Origin: an uncultured Clostridia bacterium
Lineage (GTDB): Bacteria > Bacillota > Clostridia > Oscillospirales > SIG627
NCBI GenBank assembly: GCA_947589595.1
Contig: CANQBV010000013.1
Span: 1 to 45,337, forward strand
Length of the DNA: 45,337 nucleotides
Reading direction: 5' to 3'
Below, piece after piece: positions 6,606-15,623 of the stretch. Each line of letters begins with the position of its first letter. The stretch's first letter is position 1. Below the pieces are notes generated by a model that was not told the origin of the DNA, searched no databases, and saw only the letters and a list, made by a program, of their open reading frames with translations. The position numbers and the translations under genes were made by a program.

Positions 6606-8663
6606 ATGAACAAAAAGAAATTTCGAGCGCCGGCCGTTCCGCTGGTTACGCATGACCCGATGTTCAGCAATTGGAGCTTTGCCACCCAGCTTACGGACGA
6701 TACCACCCGCCACTGGACGGGCATGAGACAATATATGATCGGCATCCTTTCGATTGACGAGGAACTCTATGAATTTCTGGGAAAAGCGCAGCCGGTGAAC
6801 GATTTCTATTCCTCGGGCTATCCGAAGCTTCCGCAGGTGAATTGTGAAATTCGTCCCATGACGACGATCTACACCTTTGAAAACGAAAAGATCCGTTTGG
6901 AATTGAAATTCACCTCTCCCTTGCTTTTGAACGATCTGATGCTGCTTTCCCGCCCGGCCAGCTACGTGACCTATCGCCTGACCGCTCTGGACGGAAAAGA
7001 ACATAAATTGCAGCTCTACTTTGGCTTTTCCGGCGAATTCTGCGTCAATAACGGCAGCCAGGAAGTATTTTTCGGCAACGATACGCTTTCGACCTACGTT
7101 TCCAGCGGCACGGATAAAATGCTGCAGCGCTGCGAGGACGACCATCGCATTGAATGGGGCTCCTTCCATGTGATCGCGCCGCATATGGCGCAGGACGTTC
7201 TGGGCCTGCACTATTTTCTGCATAAGATCCACCAGGCTCACAACGATTTGAAATTCGGCATGAATTCTTTCCACTTGCCCGCACCGCGTCCGCAGACCTA
7301 CGGGCTGGAGTGGTACCCGAACTACGAAAAAATGCGCCTGGACGAGTATTATCCCACCATTGCGCTGGACGAGATCATCGAGCTTGGCGGCGAGCCTTAT
7401 GAAAACAAGATCGTCCTCTGCTATGACGACGTCAAATCGCTCGAATATTTTGGTGAAAAGATCGACGCGTACTGGAAAAAGAACGGCGATGATTTTAATC
7501 GTCTTATGCGTCGCTCGCTGGACGAATACGAGGAGATCATGAAAAAGGTCGCCGCTTTCGAGGACGAGCTTCTGGCGCGTGCAAACGCCCTTTCGCCCCG
7601 CTATGCCGATATTGTTTCGCTTGTGTACCGCCAGGTGATCGCCGGGCATAAGCTGACCTGGCACGATGGGGAACTGCAATTCGTTTCCAAGGAGAATTTC
7701 TCCAACGGCTGCGCCGCCACCGTGGACGTGACGTATCCCTCCGTACCGCTGTTTTTGGCCTACGCGCCGGAGCTGGTGGAGGGCATGCTCAATCCCATTT
7801 TCAAAATGATCGAAAAAGGCCTTTGGCTCTATGAATTCGCCCCGCACGACGTGGGCACCTATCCCTGCTGCAACGCGCAGGCCTACGGCTTTTATCTCCG
7901 CCATCGCAAAACCACGCGCGACCCGTTTATCAAGCAAATGCCGGTCGAAGAATGCGGCAACATGCTGCTGTGTGTGGCAGGCGTCTGCTATGCCGAAAAG
8001 CGCTTCGATTATTTCCTGAAGCATGAAACCATTCTCCGCCAGTGGGCGGATTACCTGGTGAAGATCGGCTACGATCCCGATAATCAGCTTTGTACAGACG
8101 ACTTTGCCGGGCACCTGGCGCACAACTGCAACCTTTCCATCAAAGGTATCTGCGGCGTCGCCGTTTTCGGAAAGCTGCTCAAGGATACCGGCCGGACCGA
8201 GGAGGGCGAAAAGTACGAAAAGATCGCCAAAGCCATGGCCGCAGAATGGGAAAAGAACGCGCTGGATCCTGCCGGCGACCACTACAAGCTGGCCTTTGAC
8301 CAGGACGGCACCTGGAGCGTGAAATACAACATGGTTTGGGATCGACTCTTGGGGCTGGGGCTCTTTTCTCAGGAAGTGTACGACAAGGAAGTCGCCTATT
8401 ATAAAACGAAATTCAACCGCTACGGCCTGCCGTTGGATAACCGTGCCGATTATACCAAAAGCGACTGGCAAATGTGGTCTACGGTTCTGAAAGACGATCC
8501 GGAATATTTCAATATGATTGTCGATCATATGTGGGATTTCCTGTGCGATACCCCGGATCGCACGCCCTTTACCGACTGGTATTTCACCTCGCGTCCGCTG
8601 GAAAGAGGCTTTCACGCGCGCACGGTTCAGGGTGGCCTCTTTATCAATCTTTTAAAATTCTAA
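6606..8663 (+). CDS. Glutaminase GtaA/DUF4965-DUF1793 family protein, cytoplasmic form
   Basis: A 685-residue protein. The N-terminus has the family signature (PLVTHDPMFSNWSFATQLTD, followed by TRHWTG) and the C-terminal half has the alpha/alpha six-hairpin-like region with DDFAGHLAHNCNLSIKGI, typical of the DUF4965/DUF1793 glutaminase family. Fungal GtaA is a secreted glutaminase and bacterial relatives are often secreted and found with glycan-use genes; this one has no signal peptide, so it should act inside the cell. Whether the substrate is glutamine or a glycoside is not settled by sequence. The ATG at 6606 is preferred over one 36 bases upstream because AAGGAG (6593-6598) sits seven bases before it. 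It is a one-gene unit with its own promoter, possible operator and a strong terminator. Confidence 0.8.
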   Translation: MNKKKFRAPAVPLVTHDPMFSNWSFATQLTDDTTRHWTGMRQYMIGILSIDEELYEFLGKAQPVNDFYSSGYPKLPQVNCEIRPMTTIYTFENEKIRLELKFTSPLLLNDLMLLSRPASYVTYRLTALDGKEHKLQLYFGFSGEFCVNNGSQEVFFGNDTLSTYVSSGTDKMLQRCEDDHRIEWGSFHVIAPHMAQDVLGLHYFLHKIHQAHNDLKFGMNSFHLPAPRPQTYGLEWYPNYEKMRLDEYYPTIALDEIIELGGEPYENKIVLCYDDVKSLEYFGEKIDAYWKKNGDDFNRLMRRSLDEYEEIMKKVAAFEDELLARANALSPRYADIVSLVYRQVIAGHKLTWHDGELQFVSKENFSNGCAATVDVTYPSVPLFLAYAPELVEGMLNPIFKMIEKGLWLYEFAPHDVGTYPCCNAQAYGFYLRHRKTTRDPFIKQMPVEECGNMLLCVAGVCYAEKRFDYFLKHETILRQWADYLVKIGYDPDNQLCTDDFAGHLAHNCNLSIKGICGVAVFGKLLKDTGRTEEGEKYEKIAKAMAAEWEKNALDPAGDHYKLAFDQDGTWSVKYNMVWDRLLGLGLFSQEVYDKEVAYYKTKFNRYGLPLDNRADYTKSDWQMWSTVLKDDPEYFNMIVDHMWDFLCDTPDRTPFTDWYFTSRPLERGFHARTVQGGLFINLLKF

Positions 8664-8670
8664 ATCGTCA

Positions 8671-8710
8671 GATCAAAAAGCGCCGTGCGAAAGCACGGCG
8701 CTTTTTGATC
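8671..8710. terminator. Perfect 18-bp hairpin terminator (bidirectional)
   Basis: The 18-base arm at 8671-8688 (GATCAAAAAGCGCCGTGC) is exactly complementary to 8693-8710 around a GAAA tetraloop. The A5/T5 segments inside the stem provide the U-tract in both directions. It ends the GtaA-like gene. Confidence 0.9.
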
Positions 8711-8720
8711 GACAGGGAAT

Positions 8721-8755
8721 AAAAAAATCTGACCCCGCACCACGCGGGGTCAGAT
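8721..8755 (-). terminator. fba: Terminator of the aldolase gene
   Basis: ATCTGACCCCGC at 8727-8738 pairs with GCGGGGTCAGAT at 8744-8755; on the minus strand the stem is followed by seven T. It sits 12 bases beyond the fba stop codon. Confidence 0.9.
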
Positions 8756-8767
8756 GGAAAAAAGCGA

Positions 8768-9736
8768 TTACGCTTTGCCGGCGCAGCCGAGCACGTCGAC
8801 CAGCTTGTGGCGAACCAGTTCCTTGATATTGGCTCTGGCGGGCTTGAGATATTCGCGCGGATCGAACTTGTCGGGGTGCTCTTCAAAGAAAGCGCGAATC
8901 GTACCGGTCATGGCAAGGCGCAGGTCGGAGTCAATGTTGATCTTGCAGACGGCGCTTCTGGCAGCTTCGCGGAGCTGTTCTTCCGGAATGCCGACGGCGT
9001 CGGGCATTTTGCCGCCGTGTTCGTTGACCATCTTCACATATTCCTGCGGAACGGAGGAAGAACCGTGCAGCACAATCGGGAAGCCGGGCAGGCGTTTTTC
9101 GCATTCATGCAGAACGTCGAAACGCAGGGGCGGGGGAACAAGAACGCCTTTTTCGTTCACCGTGCACTGATCCTTGGTGAATTTGTAAGCGCCGTGGGAG
9201 GTACCGATCGCAATGGCAAGAGAGTCGCACCCGGTTCTGGAAACGAATTCTTCCACTTCTTCGGGACGGGTGTAGGAAGCGGCGCCGGCGGCGACTTTCA
9301 CGTCGTCTTCAATTCCGGCGAGCGTACCGAGCTCGGCTTCTACCACCACGCCGTGTGCGTGCGCATATTCCACGACCTTTTTGGTGATTTCAATATTCTC
9401 TTCAAAGGGCTTGGAGGAAGCGTCGATCATAACGGAGGTGAAACCGCCGTCGATGCAGGATTTGCAGGTTTCAAAATCGGGACCGTGGTCCAGGTGCAGC
9501 GCGATCGGCAGATCGGGGTTGCACAGGATTGCGGCTTCCACAAGCTTCACCAGGTAATTGTGGTTGGCATAGGCTCTGGCGCCTTTGGAAACCTGGAGGA
9601 TCACCGGCGCTTTTTCTTCTGCGCAGGCTTCGGTAATGCCCTGTACGATTTCCATGTTGTTCACATTGAAAGCGCCGATGGCATAGCCGCCTTTGTAGGC
9701 TTTTTCAAACATTTCTCGGGTATCAACTAATGGCAT
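8768..9736 (-). CDS. fba: Class II fructose-1,6-bisphosphate aldolase
   Basis: Zinc-dependent aldolase that splits fructose 1,6-bisphosphate into dihydroxyacetone phosphate and glyceraldehyde 3-phosphate in glycolysis, and runs backward in gluconeogenesis. 322 residues from the ATG at 9736 (MPLVDTREMF), which has AAGGAG at a good distance; the frame extends 13 codons further upstream without support. Signatures: HLDHG (zinc ligand and neighbouring catalytic Asp), EAELG (metal region), GTSHG and the HGSS phosphate-binding loop, INIDSD near the C-terminus. It is the only clear intact minus-strand gene in the window, with its own promoter and terminator, as usual for a highly expressed enzyme. 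Confidence 0.96.
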   Translation of the reverse strand: MPLVDTREMFEKAYKGGYAIGAFNVNNMEIVQGITEACAEEKAPVILQVSKGARAYANHNYLVKLVEAAILCNPDLPIALHLDHGPDFETCKSCIDGGFTSVMIDASSKPFEENIEITKKVVEYAHAHGVVVEAELGTLAGIEDDVKVAAGAASYTRPEEVEEFVSRTGCDSLAIAIGTSHGAYKFTKDQCTVNEKGVLVPPPLRFDVLHECEKRLPGFPIVLHGSSSVPQEYVKMVNEHGGKMPDAVGIPEEQLREAARSAVCKINIDSDLRLAMTGTIRAFFEEHPDKFDPREYLKPARANIKELVRHKLVDVLGCAGKA

Positions 9737-9782
9737 ATTTGTTTTCTCCTTTGCTTTTTTTGGTTTTGTTTCCAATCGTGTA

Positions 9783-9811
9783 ATTTTAGCACGCCCGGCT
9801 CAAAGTGTCAA
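9783..9811 (-). promoter_or_regulatory. fba: Promoter of fba
   Basis: Read on the minus strand: consensus TTGACA (plus 9806-9811), 17-base spacer, TAAAAT (plus 9783-9788) with extended -10 TGC. Near-consensus elements fit strong constitutive expression. Confidence 0.8.
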
Positions 9812-9901
9812 GGCTTTCCGCAAAAAAACGGGAAAAATTCCGCAAAAAAACGGAGGGAAAAAAGCGCGCGGAAAAAATCTTTGAAATCCTGCCTTGCTCG
9901 A

Positions 9902-9930
9902 TTGACTTTATCAGCTTTTCATGGTAAAAT
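9902..9930 (+). promoter_or_regulatory. Promoter of the ruvCAB cluster
   Basis: TTGACT at 9902-9907, 17-base spacer, TAAAAT at 9925-9930 with TG at 9922-9923. It is divergent from the fba promoter about 90 bases away. Confidence 0.7.
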
Positions 9931-9979
9931 ATAGTGATATTATATATCTGTGTCCAGATAAAGGCAGGTTAAGAGGAAA

Positions 9980-10504
9980 ATGACGGTTTTAGGAATCGAC
10001 CCGGGCATTGCTACCACGGGTTTCGGCGTCTGCGAGTATGACAATAAAAAGTTCAAATACATCAACTGCGGCGTCATCGAAACCGCCAAAGGGCAAAATG
10101 TGGAATGCCGGTTGGAGCGCGTCTATGCGTCTGTTCTGAAGCTGATCGATACCTATATGCCCGAAGCTCTTGCCATTGAAGAACTTTTTTACCACTCAAA
10201 CCAAAAAACCTTTATCAATGTGGCGCAGGCGCGCGGAGTAATCCTTTTGGCGGCACACCAAAAGAGCTTGCCGATCTTTGAATACACGCCCCTGCAGGTC
10301 AAACAGTCTGTGACCGGCTACGGCCGCGCCGAAAAATACCAGGTGCAGGAAATGATGCGCGTTCTCTTCAAGCTGCCCGGCATCCCGAAGCCGGACGACG
10401 CGGCGGATGCGCTTGCTATTGCCGTTTGCCATTCCTACCGCACCTTTTCCAAATTAGCGTCGATTTCCACGCTCGCTATCGCCAAAACCACGGGAGGAAA
10501 ATAA
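9980..10504 (+). CDS. ruvC: Holliday junction endonuclease RuvC
   Basis: Resolves Holliday junctions by paired nicks in the RuvABC recombination-repair pathway. 174 residues, normal length. The RNase H-like active site is visible: Asp7 in LGIDPG, Glu67 in AIEELF, and Asp140/Asp143 in DAADALAIA. First gene of ruvC-ruvA-ruvB; ruvA starts on the base after its stop codon. The C-terminal ~20 residues are a loose extension. Confidence 0.96.
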   Translation: MTVLGIDPGIATTGFGVCEYDNKKFKYINCGVIETAKGQNVECRLERVYASVLKLIDTYMPEALAIEELFYHSNQKTFINVAQARGVILLAAHQKSLPIFEYTPLQVKQSVTGYGRAEKYQVQEMMRVLFKLPGIPKPDDAADALAIAVCHSYRTFSKLASISTLAIAKTTGGK

Positions 10505-11110
10505 ATGTTTTATTCCATTACGGGAAAAATCGTTGTTGCGGCGCAGAATTTCTGTGTGGTGGAAGCGGGCGGCGTTGCCTTTCAGCTCGCCTGTTCCGAC
10601 AAATCGCTTGCCGCTTTTGCCAAAAAGGGAAACGAAACCGTGACCGCCTATACCTATCTTGCCGTGCGGGAAGACGCCATGGAACTTTTCGGCTTCGCCA
10701 CACCCGAAGAAAAAAATCTTTTCACGCTGCTGATTGGTGTGGACGGGGTCGGCCCCAAGGCCGCTGTCAGCATTTTATCGGTATTGAGCGTAGAGGAACT
10801 GTCTCTCTGCATCCTTTCGGGGGACGCCAAGACCATTGCCACGGCCAAAGGTATCGGCTTGAAAACCGCGCAGAAGGTGATACTGGAATTAAAAGATAAG
10901 CTTGCAAAAAACACGCCGTCAGCTGCTGTGCCGGCGCCGGGGGCTGCCGCAGAGAGCGGCGGACTCGACCGCACCGAAGCGGTCAACGCGCTCATTGTGC
11001 TGGGCTATACCCCCAAAGACGCCGCTGCCGCCGTGCAGAAAGCGGCGCCGCAGGCAAAGAATCTGCAGGATCTGATCCGTCTTGCGCTCAAATCCATGGG
11101 AGAAAAATAG
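10505..11110 (+). CDS. ruvA: Holliday junction DNA helicase subunit RuvA
   Basis: Tetrameric junction-binding protein that loads RuvB and blocks or admits RuvC. 201 residues: N-terminal OB fold, two helix-hairpin-helix motifs (GVDGVGPKAAVSILS and KGIGLKTAQKVILEL), an Ala/Pro-rich linker around residues 138-152 and the C-terminal three-helix domain that contacts RuvB (LIVLGYTPKDAAAAVQ). The ATG abuts the ruvC stop codon, and a GGGAGG site lies inside the end of ruvC. Confidence 0.96.
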   Translation: MFYSITGKIVVAAQNFCVVEAGGVAFQLACSDKSLAAFAKKGNETVTAYTYLAVREDAMELFGFATPEEKNLFTLLIGVDGVGPKAAVSILSVLSVEELSLCILSGDAKTIATAKGIGLKTAQKVILELKDKLAKNTPSAAVPAPGAAAESGGLDRTEAVNALIVLGYTPKDAAAAVQKAAPQAKNLQDLIRLALKSMGEK

Positions 11111-11113
11111 ACC

Positions 11114-12178
11114 ATGACCGAAGAATTTGAACCCGATTTTGAAAACCGCATTGTCAGCGCTTCCTTCACCCCGCAGGATCTCGATCCCATGGGGACGGAG
11201 GAATTGTCGCTGCGCCCGAAAATTTTGGCGGACTATACCGGGCAGGAAAAAATCAAATCGCTTCTGAGTGTTTCCATTGAAGCGGCAAAGCTGCGCGGGG
11301 AACCGCTCGAGCATATTTTGCTCTACGGCCCGCCCGGACTGGGCAAAACCACGCTTTCCCACGTGATTGCCAATGAAATGGGCGCGAATATTAAAGTGAC
11401 CTCCGGCCCGGCGATCGAAAAGGCCGGCGATCTGGCCGCCATCCTTTCCCAGCTTTCGGCAGGGGATGTGCTTTTTATCGATGAAATTCACCGTCTTTCC
11501 CGTGCGATCGAAGAAATTCTCTATTCCGCCATGGAAGACTTTGTGATCGATATCATGATGGGGCAGGGGCAAGGCGCCCACTCCATTCAGATCCCGCTGG
11601 AAAAATTTACCCTCATCGGCGCCACCACCCGTTCCGGGGCGCTTTCCTCGCCGCTGCGCGACCGATTCGGCCATTCGTTCCGGTTGGAAATGTACACGTA
11701 TGAGGAATTGGCGCGCATTGTTTCCCGCTCGGCGGGCATTTTGGGGATTCCGATCGAAAAAGAAGGCGCTTTCGAAATTGCTCGGCGAAGCCGCGGTACG
11801 CCGCGTATCGCCAACCGGGTGCTGCGCCGTGTGCGCGATTACGCGCAGGTCAAGGGCAACGGCGTGATCGATCACCAAATCGCCGGAGTCGCGCTGGATC
11901 AATTGGAAATCGATGAATTGGGACTCGACCAGACCGACCGCCAGATCCTGACCTCGATCATTCAAAACTACGGCGGCGGCCCCGTCGGACTGGAAACGCT
12001 TGCCGCTACGATCGGCGAAGAGGCCGTCACCATTGAGGACGTTTATGAACCGTATCTCATGCAGATCGGCTTTCTTTCCCGCACGCCGCGCGGCCGCTGC
12101 GTGACTGCCGGCGCTTATCGGCACCTGGGGCTGGCACAGCCGCAGAGCGCCGCTCAGCTCACCGTGGAGGATCTCTGA
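11114..12178 (+). CDS. ruvB: Holliday junction branch migration ATPase RuvB
   Basis: Hexameric AAA+ motor that drives branch migration with RuvA. 354 residues. Walker A GPPGLGKT at 72-79, Walker B FIDEIH with the catalytic Glu at about 124, sensor 1 GATTR, and the RGTPRIANR segment holding sensor 2. A winged-helix C-terminal domain ends in the usual [10 protein letters not shown]. It follows ruvA after three bases and overlaps the methyltransferase gene by one base (TGATG). Confidence 0.97.
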   Translation: MTEEFEPDFENRIVSASFTPQDLDPMGTEELSLRPKILADYTGQEKIKSLLSVSIEAAKLRGEPLEHILLYGPPGLGKTTLSHVIANEMGANIKVTSGPAIEKAGDLAAILSQLSAGDVLFIDEIHRLSRAIEEILYSAMEDFVIDIMMGQGQGAHSIQIPLEKFTLIGATTRSGALSSPLRDRFGHSFRLEMYTYEELARIVSRSAGILGIPIEKEGAFEIARRSRGTPRIANRVLRRVRDYAQVKGNGVIDHQIAGVALDQLEIDELGLDQTDRQILTSIIQNYGGGPVGLETLAATIGEEAVTIEDVYEPYLMQIGFLSRTPRGRCVTAGAYRHLGLAQPQSAAQLTVEDL

Positions 12179-13068
12179 TGTGGTGCAGTGAGAATTTGGG
12201 CGATTACGAGCTTTTGGATTGTTCCGACGGTCAGCGTCTGGAACGGTGGGGAAAGTTTGTTCTCATCCGTCCCGATCCGCAGGTCGTGTGGAAAAACCTG
12301 CGCCGTCACCCCGCCTGGAAAACGGCGGACGCCTCGTATTCCCGCGCTGCCACCGGCGGCGGGCACTGGAATGAAAACACCCTGCCGGAAAGCTGGCGCT
12401 GCCAAATCGGCGGCTATACCTTCTGCGTGAAGCCTATGGGCTTCAAGCACACCGGCGTATTCCCGGAGCAGGCGGTAAATTGGAAATGGATCGACGCCCT
12501 TTGCCGCAGGCGCATGGCAGAAAAGGGGAACGTTCGGGTTTTGAATTTATTTGCCTATACCGGCGGCGCCACGCTTGCCGCCGCCTGCGCCGGTGCGAAT
12601 GTGGTCCATGTGGACGCCGCGAAGAATATGGTCAATTTAGCGAAAGAAAACATGCGTCTTTCCGGTATGGAAACAAGCCCCTGCCGATATTTGGTAGATG
12701 ATTGCCTGAAATTTGTGCAGCGCGAAGCGCGCCGCGGCAATACTTACGACGCCATCCTCATGGACCCGCCCTCCTATGGCCGTGGCCCGAAGGGGGAAAT
12801 GTGGCGCCTGGAAGAAAATATTCATGAACTGATCGCCGAAGCCGTTAAGATTCTCTCGCCCGATCCGCTTTTTTTCCTGGTCAATTCCTATACCACCGGA
12901 CTTTCGGGCGGCGCGATCGCGTATTTGCTGCATGAGGAAATTGTAAAAAAGCACGGCGGCAGCATCACCTGCGATGAGATCGGCTTAAAAGTGACCCAAA
13001 CCGGGATGACGCTCCCCTGCGGCTTTGCCACCCGCTGGGAAAAAGCGAACGGCAGAACAGAAAGGTAG
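12178..13068 (+). CDS. RlmI/RlmK-like class I SAM-dependent methyltransferase
   Basis: A 296-residue methyltransferase of the COG1092 group, whose studied members modify 23S rRNA. SAM-binding motif I is LNLFAYTGGATLAAA (about 122-136), with Asp146 in VHVDAAKNMV as the likely ribose contact and DPPSYGRGPKGEMW (about 196-209) as motif IV. The usual N-terminal PUA domain of RlmI is not obvious; the first ~100 residues form the smaller domain seen in short relatives. The substrate base is therefore not certain. It is cotranscribed with ruvB (one-base overlap) and is six bases from ecfA1. Confidence 0.8.
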   Translation: MWCSENLGDYELLDCSDGQRLERWGKFVLIRPDPQVVWKNLRRHPAWKTADASYSRAATGGGHWNENTLPESWRCQIGGYTFCVKPMGFKHTGVFPEQAVNWKWIDALCRRRMAEKGNVRVLNLFAYTGGATLAAACAGANVVHVDAAKNMVNLAKENMRLSGMETSPCRYLVDDCLKFVQREARRGNTYDAILMDPPSYGRGPKGEMWRLEENIHELIAEAVKILSPDPLFFLVNSYTTGLSGGAIAYLLHEEIVKKHGGSITCDEIGLKVTQTGMTLPCGFATRWEKANGRTER

Positions 13069-13074
13069 AAACAA

Positions 13075-13959
13075 ATGCCGATGATTCAATGCGAAAACGT
13101 AAGTTTTTGCTATGACACCGAGAATATAGATGAAAAAAACGCCGCGGTCAAAAACATCAATTTTTCCGTAGAGCGCGGCAGCTTTGTAGCTATTTTGGGG
13201 CGCAACGGCAGCGGAAAATCCACGCTGGCAAAGCTTTTGAACGGCATTTTAGTGCCGAATTCCGGGCGTGTTTTGGTGGAGGGGATGGATACCGCCGAGG
13301 ATGAAAACCTCATCCCGATTCGCAAAAAAGTCGGCATGGTGTTCCAAAATCCGGATAATCAGCTTGTTTCCAATATTGTAGAGGAAGATATCGCTTTCGG
13401 CCCCGAAAATCTGGGGATCGATCCTGCTGAGATCCGCAAGCGCGTGGATCGCGCGCTTGAGATTGTCAATATGACGGCGTTCAAAAAGCACGCCCCGCAC
13501 AAGCTTTCCGGCGGGCAGAAGCAGCGAGTTGCCATTGCCGGGATCCTCGCGATGAAGCCGGAATGTATTCTTTTCGATGAATCCACCTCCATGCTCGACC
13601 CGCAGGGGCGGGCAGAGATCATGCAGACCATCCGGAAACTTAACCGCGAAGAAAACATAACCGTGGTGATCATCACCCACTTCATGAACGAAGCTGCTAT
13701 GGCGGATCGCGTCGTCGTGATGGATCAGGGTAGCATTGTCCGGGACGGAACCCCGCGAGAGATCTTTTCACAGGTGTCCTTCCTGCACAGTATTGGGCTG
13801 GACGTTCCGCAGGTAACGGAGCTTTTGCATTTGCTTTCAGAGGATCCGGCTCTTTCCGGCGCCGTCTCCTTCCCCGAAGGCGTGATGGATGAGGAAGAAG
13901 CGGCGGAATGGATCGTAAAATTATTCAAGGCAAGGAAAAATGGCTGTACTGCAATTTGA
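13075..13959 (+). CDS. ecfA1: ECF transporter ATPase EcfA1
   Basis: One of two ATPases of the shared energy-coupling factor module, which powers uptake of vitamins and metals through interchangeable S components. 294 residues. Walker [10 protein letters not shown] at 42-50, Q-loop VFQNPDNQ at about 89-96, signature LSGGQ at 144-148, Walker B ILFDES with Glu169 and H-loop His202. The stretch after the Q residue (NPDNQLV) is typical of EcfA1. The gene overlaps ecfA2 by 20 bases. In many Bacillota this module follows rplQ; here it is beside ruvCAB instead. Confidence 0.95.
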   Translation: MPMIQCENVSFCYDTENIDEKNAAVKNINFSVERGSFVAILGRNGSGKSTLAKLLNGILVPNSGRVLVEGMDTAEDENLIPIRKKVGMVFQNPDNQLVSNIVEEDIAFGPENLGIDPAEIRKRVDRALEIVNMTAFKKHAPHKLSGGQKQRVAIAGILAMKPECILFDESTSMLDPQGRAEIMQTIRKLNREENITVVIITHFMNEAAMADRVVVMDQGSIVRDGTPREIFSQVSFLHSIGLDVPQVTELLHLLSEDPALSGAVSFPEGVMDEEEAAEWIVKLFKARKNGCTAI

Positions 13960-14797
13960 AAACGTTTCGTATCTTTACGGCGCCGATACTCCGTTTGAAA
14001 AAGAGGCGCTCAAAAAGATCAATCTCACCTTTCCGGAGGGAAAAATTATCGGCCTGATCGGGCATACCGGCTCCGGAAAATCCACCCTGGCGCAATTGAT
14101 GAACGGCATTCTGCGCCCCACTGCCGGGCGCGTGCTGCTGGACGGTGAGGATATTGCCGCCGAAAAGGGCAAGCTTGCCGGGATTCGTGCGCGGGTGGGA
14201 CTGGTGTTTCAATATCCCGAATACCAATTGTTTGAAGAAACCGTGGAAAAGGACATTGCCTTCGGCCCGAAAAATCTGGGCAAAAGCGAGGAGGAGATCC
14301 GCGCGCTCACAGCAGAGGCCTGTCGCTTCACCGGCGTGACGGAGGATCAGCTTTCAAAATCGCCCTTCGAGCTTTCGGGCGGGCAGAAAAGGCGCGTCGC
14401 CATCGCCGGGGTGATGGCCATGGATCCTGAGATTTTGGTGCTCGATGAACCGGCGGCAGGGCTGGATCCCGGCGGCAGGGAAGAGATTTTCGGCGGCCTT
14501 CGCTCCTATCAGCGCGAAAAAAAGAAGACCGTGATCTTAATTTCCCACAGCATGGAGGATATGGCGCGCTACGCCGATGAGATCGTCATTATGAAAAACG
14601 GCGAAGTTTTTGCGGTCGATACCGTGGGGCATATTTTTGAAAACGCGGAATTGATCCGTCAGGCCGGTCTGGAATTGCCGCAGATCACCCGACTGATGAT
14701 TCTTTTGCAGCAAAAGGGCGTGCCGGTTTCTCCCGGTGTGCACACGGTGGAGGACGCGGTCATGGAGATCTGCACTCAATGGAAAGGCGGGATGTAA
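13940..14797 (+). CDS. ecfA2: ECF transporter ATPase EcfA2
   Basis: Second ATPase of the ECF module, pairing with EcfA1. 285 residues: Walker [10 protein letters not shown] at 41-49, Q-loop [10 protein letters not shown] at about 89-98 (the YPEYQLF form is characteristic of EcfA2), LSGGQ at 145-149, Walker B LVLDEP with Glu170, and H-loop ISHSM. The start lies inside the end of ecfA1 and the stop is one base before the TTG start of ecfT, so the three are translationally coupled. Confidence 0.95.
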   Translation: MAVLQFENVSYLYGADTPFEKEALKKINLTFPEGKIIGLIGHTGSGKSTLAQLMNGILRPTAGRVLLDGEDIAAEKGKLAGIRARVGLVFQYPEYQLFEETVEKDIAFGPKNLGKSEEEIRALTAEACRFTGVTEDQLSKSPFELSGGQKRRVAIAGVMAMDPEILVLDEPAAGLDPGGREEIFGGLRSYQREKKKTVILISHSMEDMARYADEIVIMKNGEVFAVDTVGHIFENAELIRQAGLELPQITRLMILLQQKGVPVSPGVHTVEDAVMEICTQWKGGM

Positions 14798-14798
14798 G

Positions 14799-15623
14799 TT
14801 GCTCAAAGACGTTACCTTAGGGCAGTATTTTCCCGGGAATTCTTTCTTTCACCGGCTCGATCCGCGGATTAAGATCATTTTGATGCTGCTTTTTGTGGTG
14901 GTCACGTTTTTTGCCGCCAATCTTGTTTCCTTTGCCTATCTTGTGGTGCTGCTCGGGGTGATGATCGCCGTTTCCAGGCTCCGGCTCGGCGTTTTGCTGC
15001 GGGGGCTGAAGCCGATCATGGTGATTGCGATCTTCACCGCCTTTATCAATATTTTCTGGACAAAGGGCGAGGCTTTGCTCGTGCAATTCGGGTTCATTCA
15101 TATCTACGCCGAAGGACTCTGGCGGGCACTGTTTATGGTGGTGCGTATCGTTTCGCTGGTGTTGGGAACAAGTGTTTTGCTTTCCTACACCACCACGCCC
15201 ATGGAGCTGACAGACGCGCTGGAAAGCCTTCTTTCCCCCTTAAAAAAGATCCGCGTGCCGGTGCATGAATTTGCTATGATGATGTCGCTGGCGCTGCGCT
15301 TTGTACCGACTTTAGTGGAAGAAACGGAAAAAATCATCAATGCGCAAAAGGCCCGCGGCGCCGATTTTGAAAGCGGGAACGTCCTGCAGCGCGCCAAAGC
15401 GCTGATCCCGGTGCTCATTCCGCTGTTTGTTTCCGCGTTCCGCCGGGCGACCGAGCTTGCCACCGCCATGGAATGCCGCTGCTATACCGGCGGCGGGGGG
15501 CGGACGCGTATGAACCAACTGAAACTCCACGCGAAAGACGTGGCAGGGCTTCTGGTTTCCCTCTTTATATTAACGGCGGTCTTTGCTTTCAACCAGATCC
15601 CGCTGCCGTTTGGGGTGCTTTAA
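14799..15623 (+). CDS. ecfT: ECF transporter transmembrane component EcfT
   Basis: Membrane scaffold that couples EcfA1/A2 to S components. The TTG at 14799 gives 274 residues starting MLKDVTLGQYFPGNSF, the normal N-terminus of the family; the open frame runs 63 bases further into ecfA2 but that part is not EcfT-like. About five to six helices. Two coupling-helix motifs are visible: NAQKARGAD and AMECRCYTGGGGRTR, the latter with the RC instead of RG that is common in group II EcfT. The stop overlaps the truA start by one base. No S-component gene is in the window. Confidence 0.93.
   Translation: MLKDVTLGQYFPGNSFFHRLDPRIKIILMLLFVVVTFFAANLVSFAYLVVLLGVMIAVSRLRLGVLLRGLKPIMVIAIFTAFINIFWTKGEALLVQFGFIHIYAEGLWRALFMVVRIVSLVLGTSVLLSYTTTPMELTDALESLLSPLKKIRVPVHEFAMMMSLALRFVPTLVEETEKIINAQKARGADFESGNVLQRAKALIPVLIPLFVSAFRRATELATAMECRCYTGGGGRTRMNQLKLHAKDVAGLLVSLFILTAVFAFNQIPLPFGVL

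Noticed and set aside
6582-8615. 677-codon antisense open frame opposite the GtaA-like gene
   Set aside because: The plus-strand gene has clear family motifs, ribosome site, promoter and terminator; the antisense frame is a codon-bias shadow.
14736-14798. Longer start for EcfT
   Set aside because: The extra residues are ecfA2 in another frame; the TTG at 14799 gives the family N-terminus.
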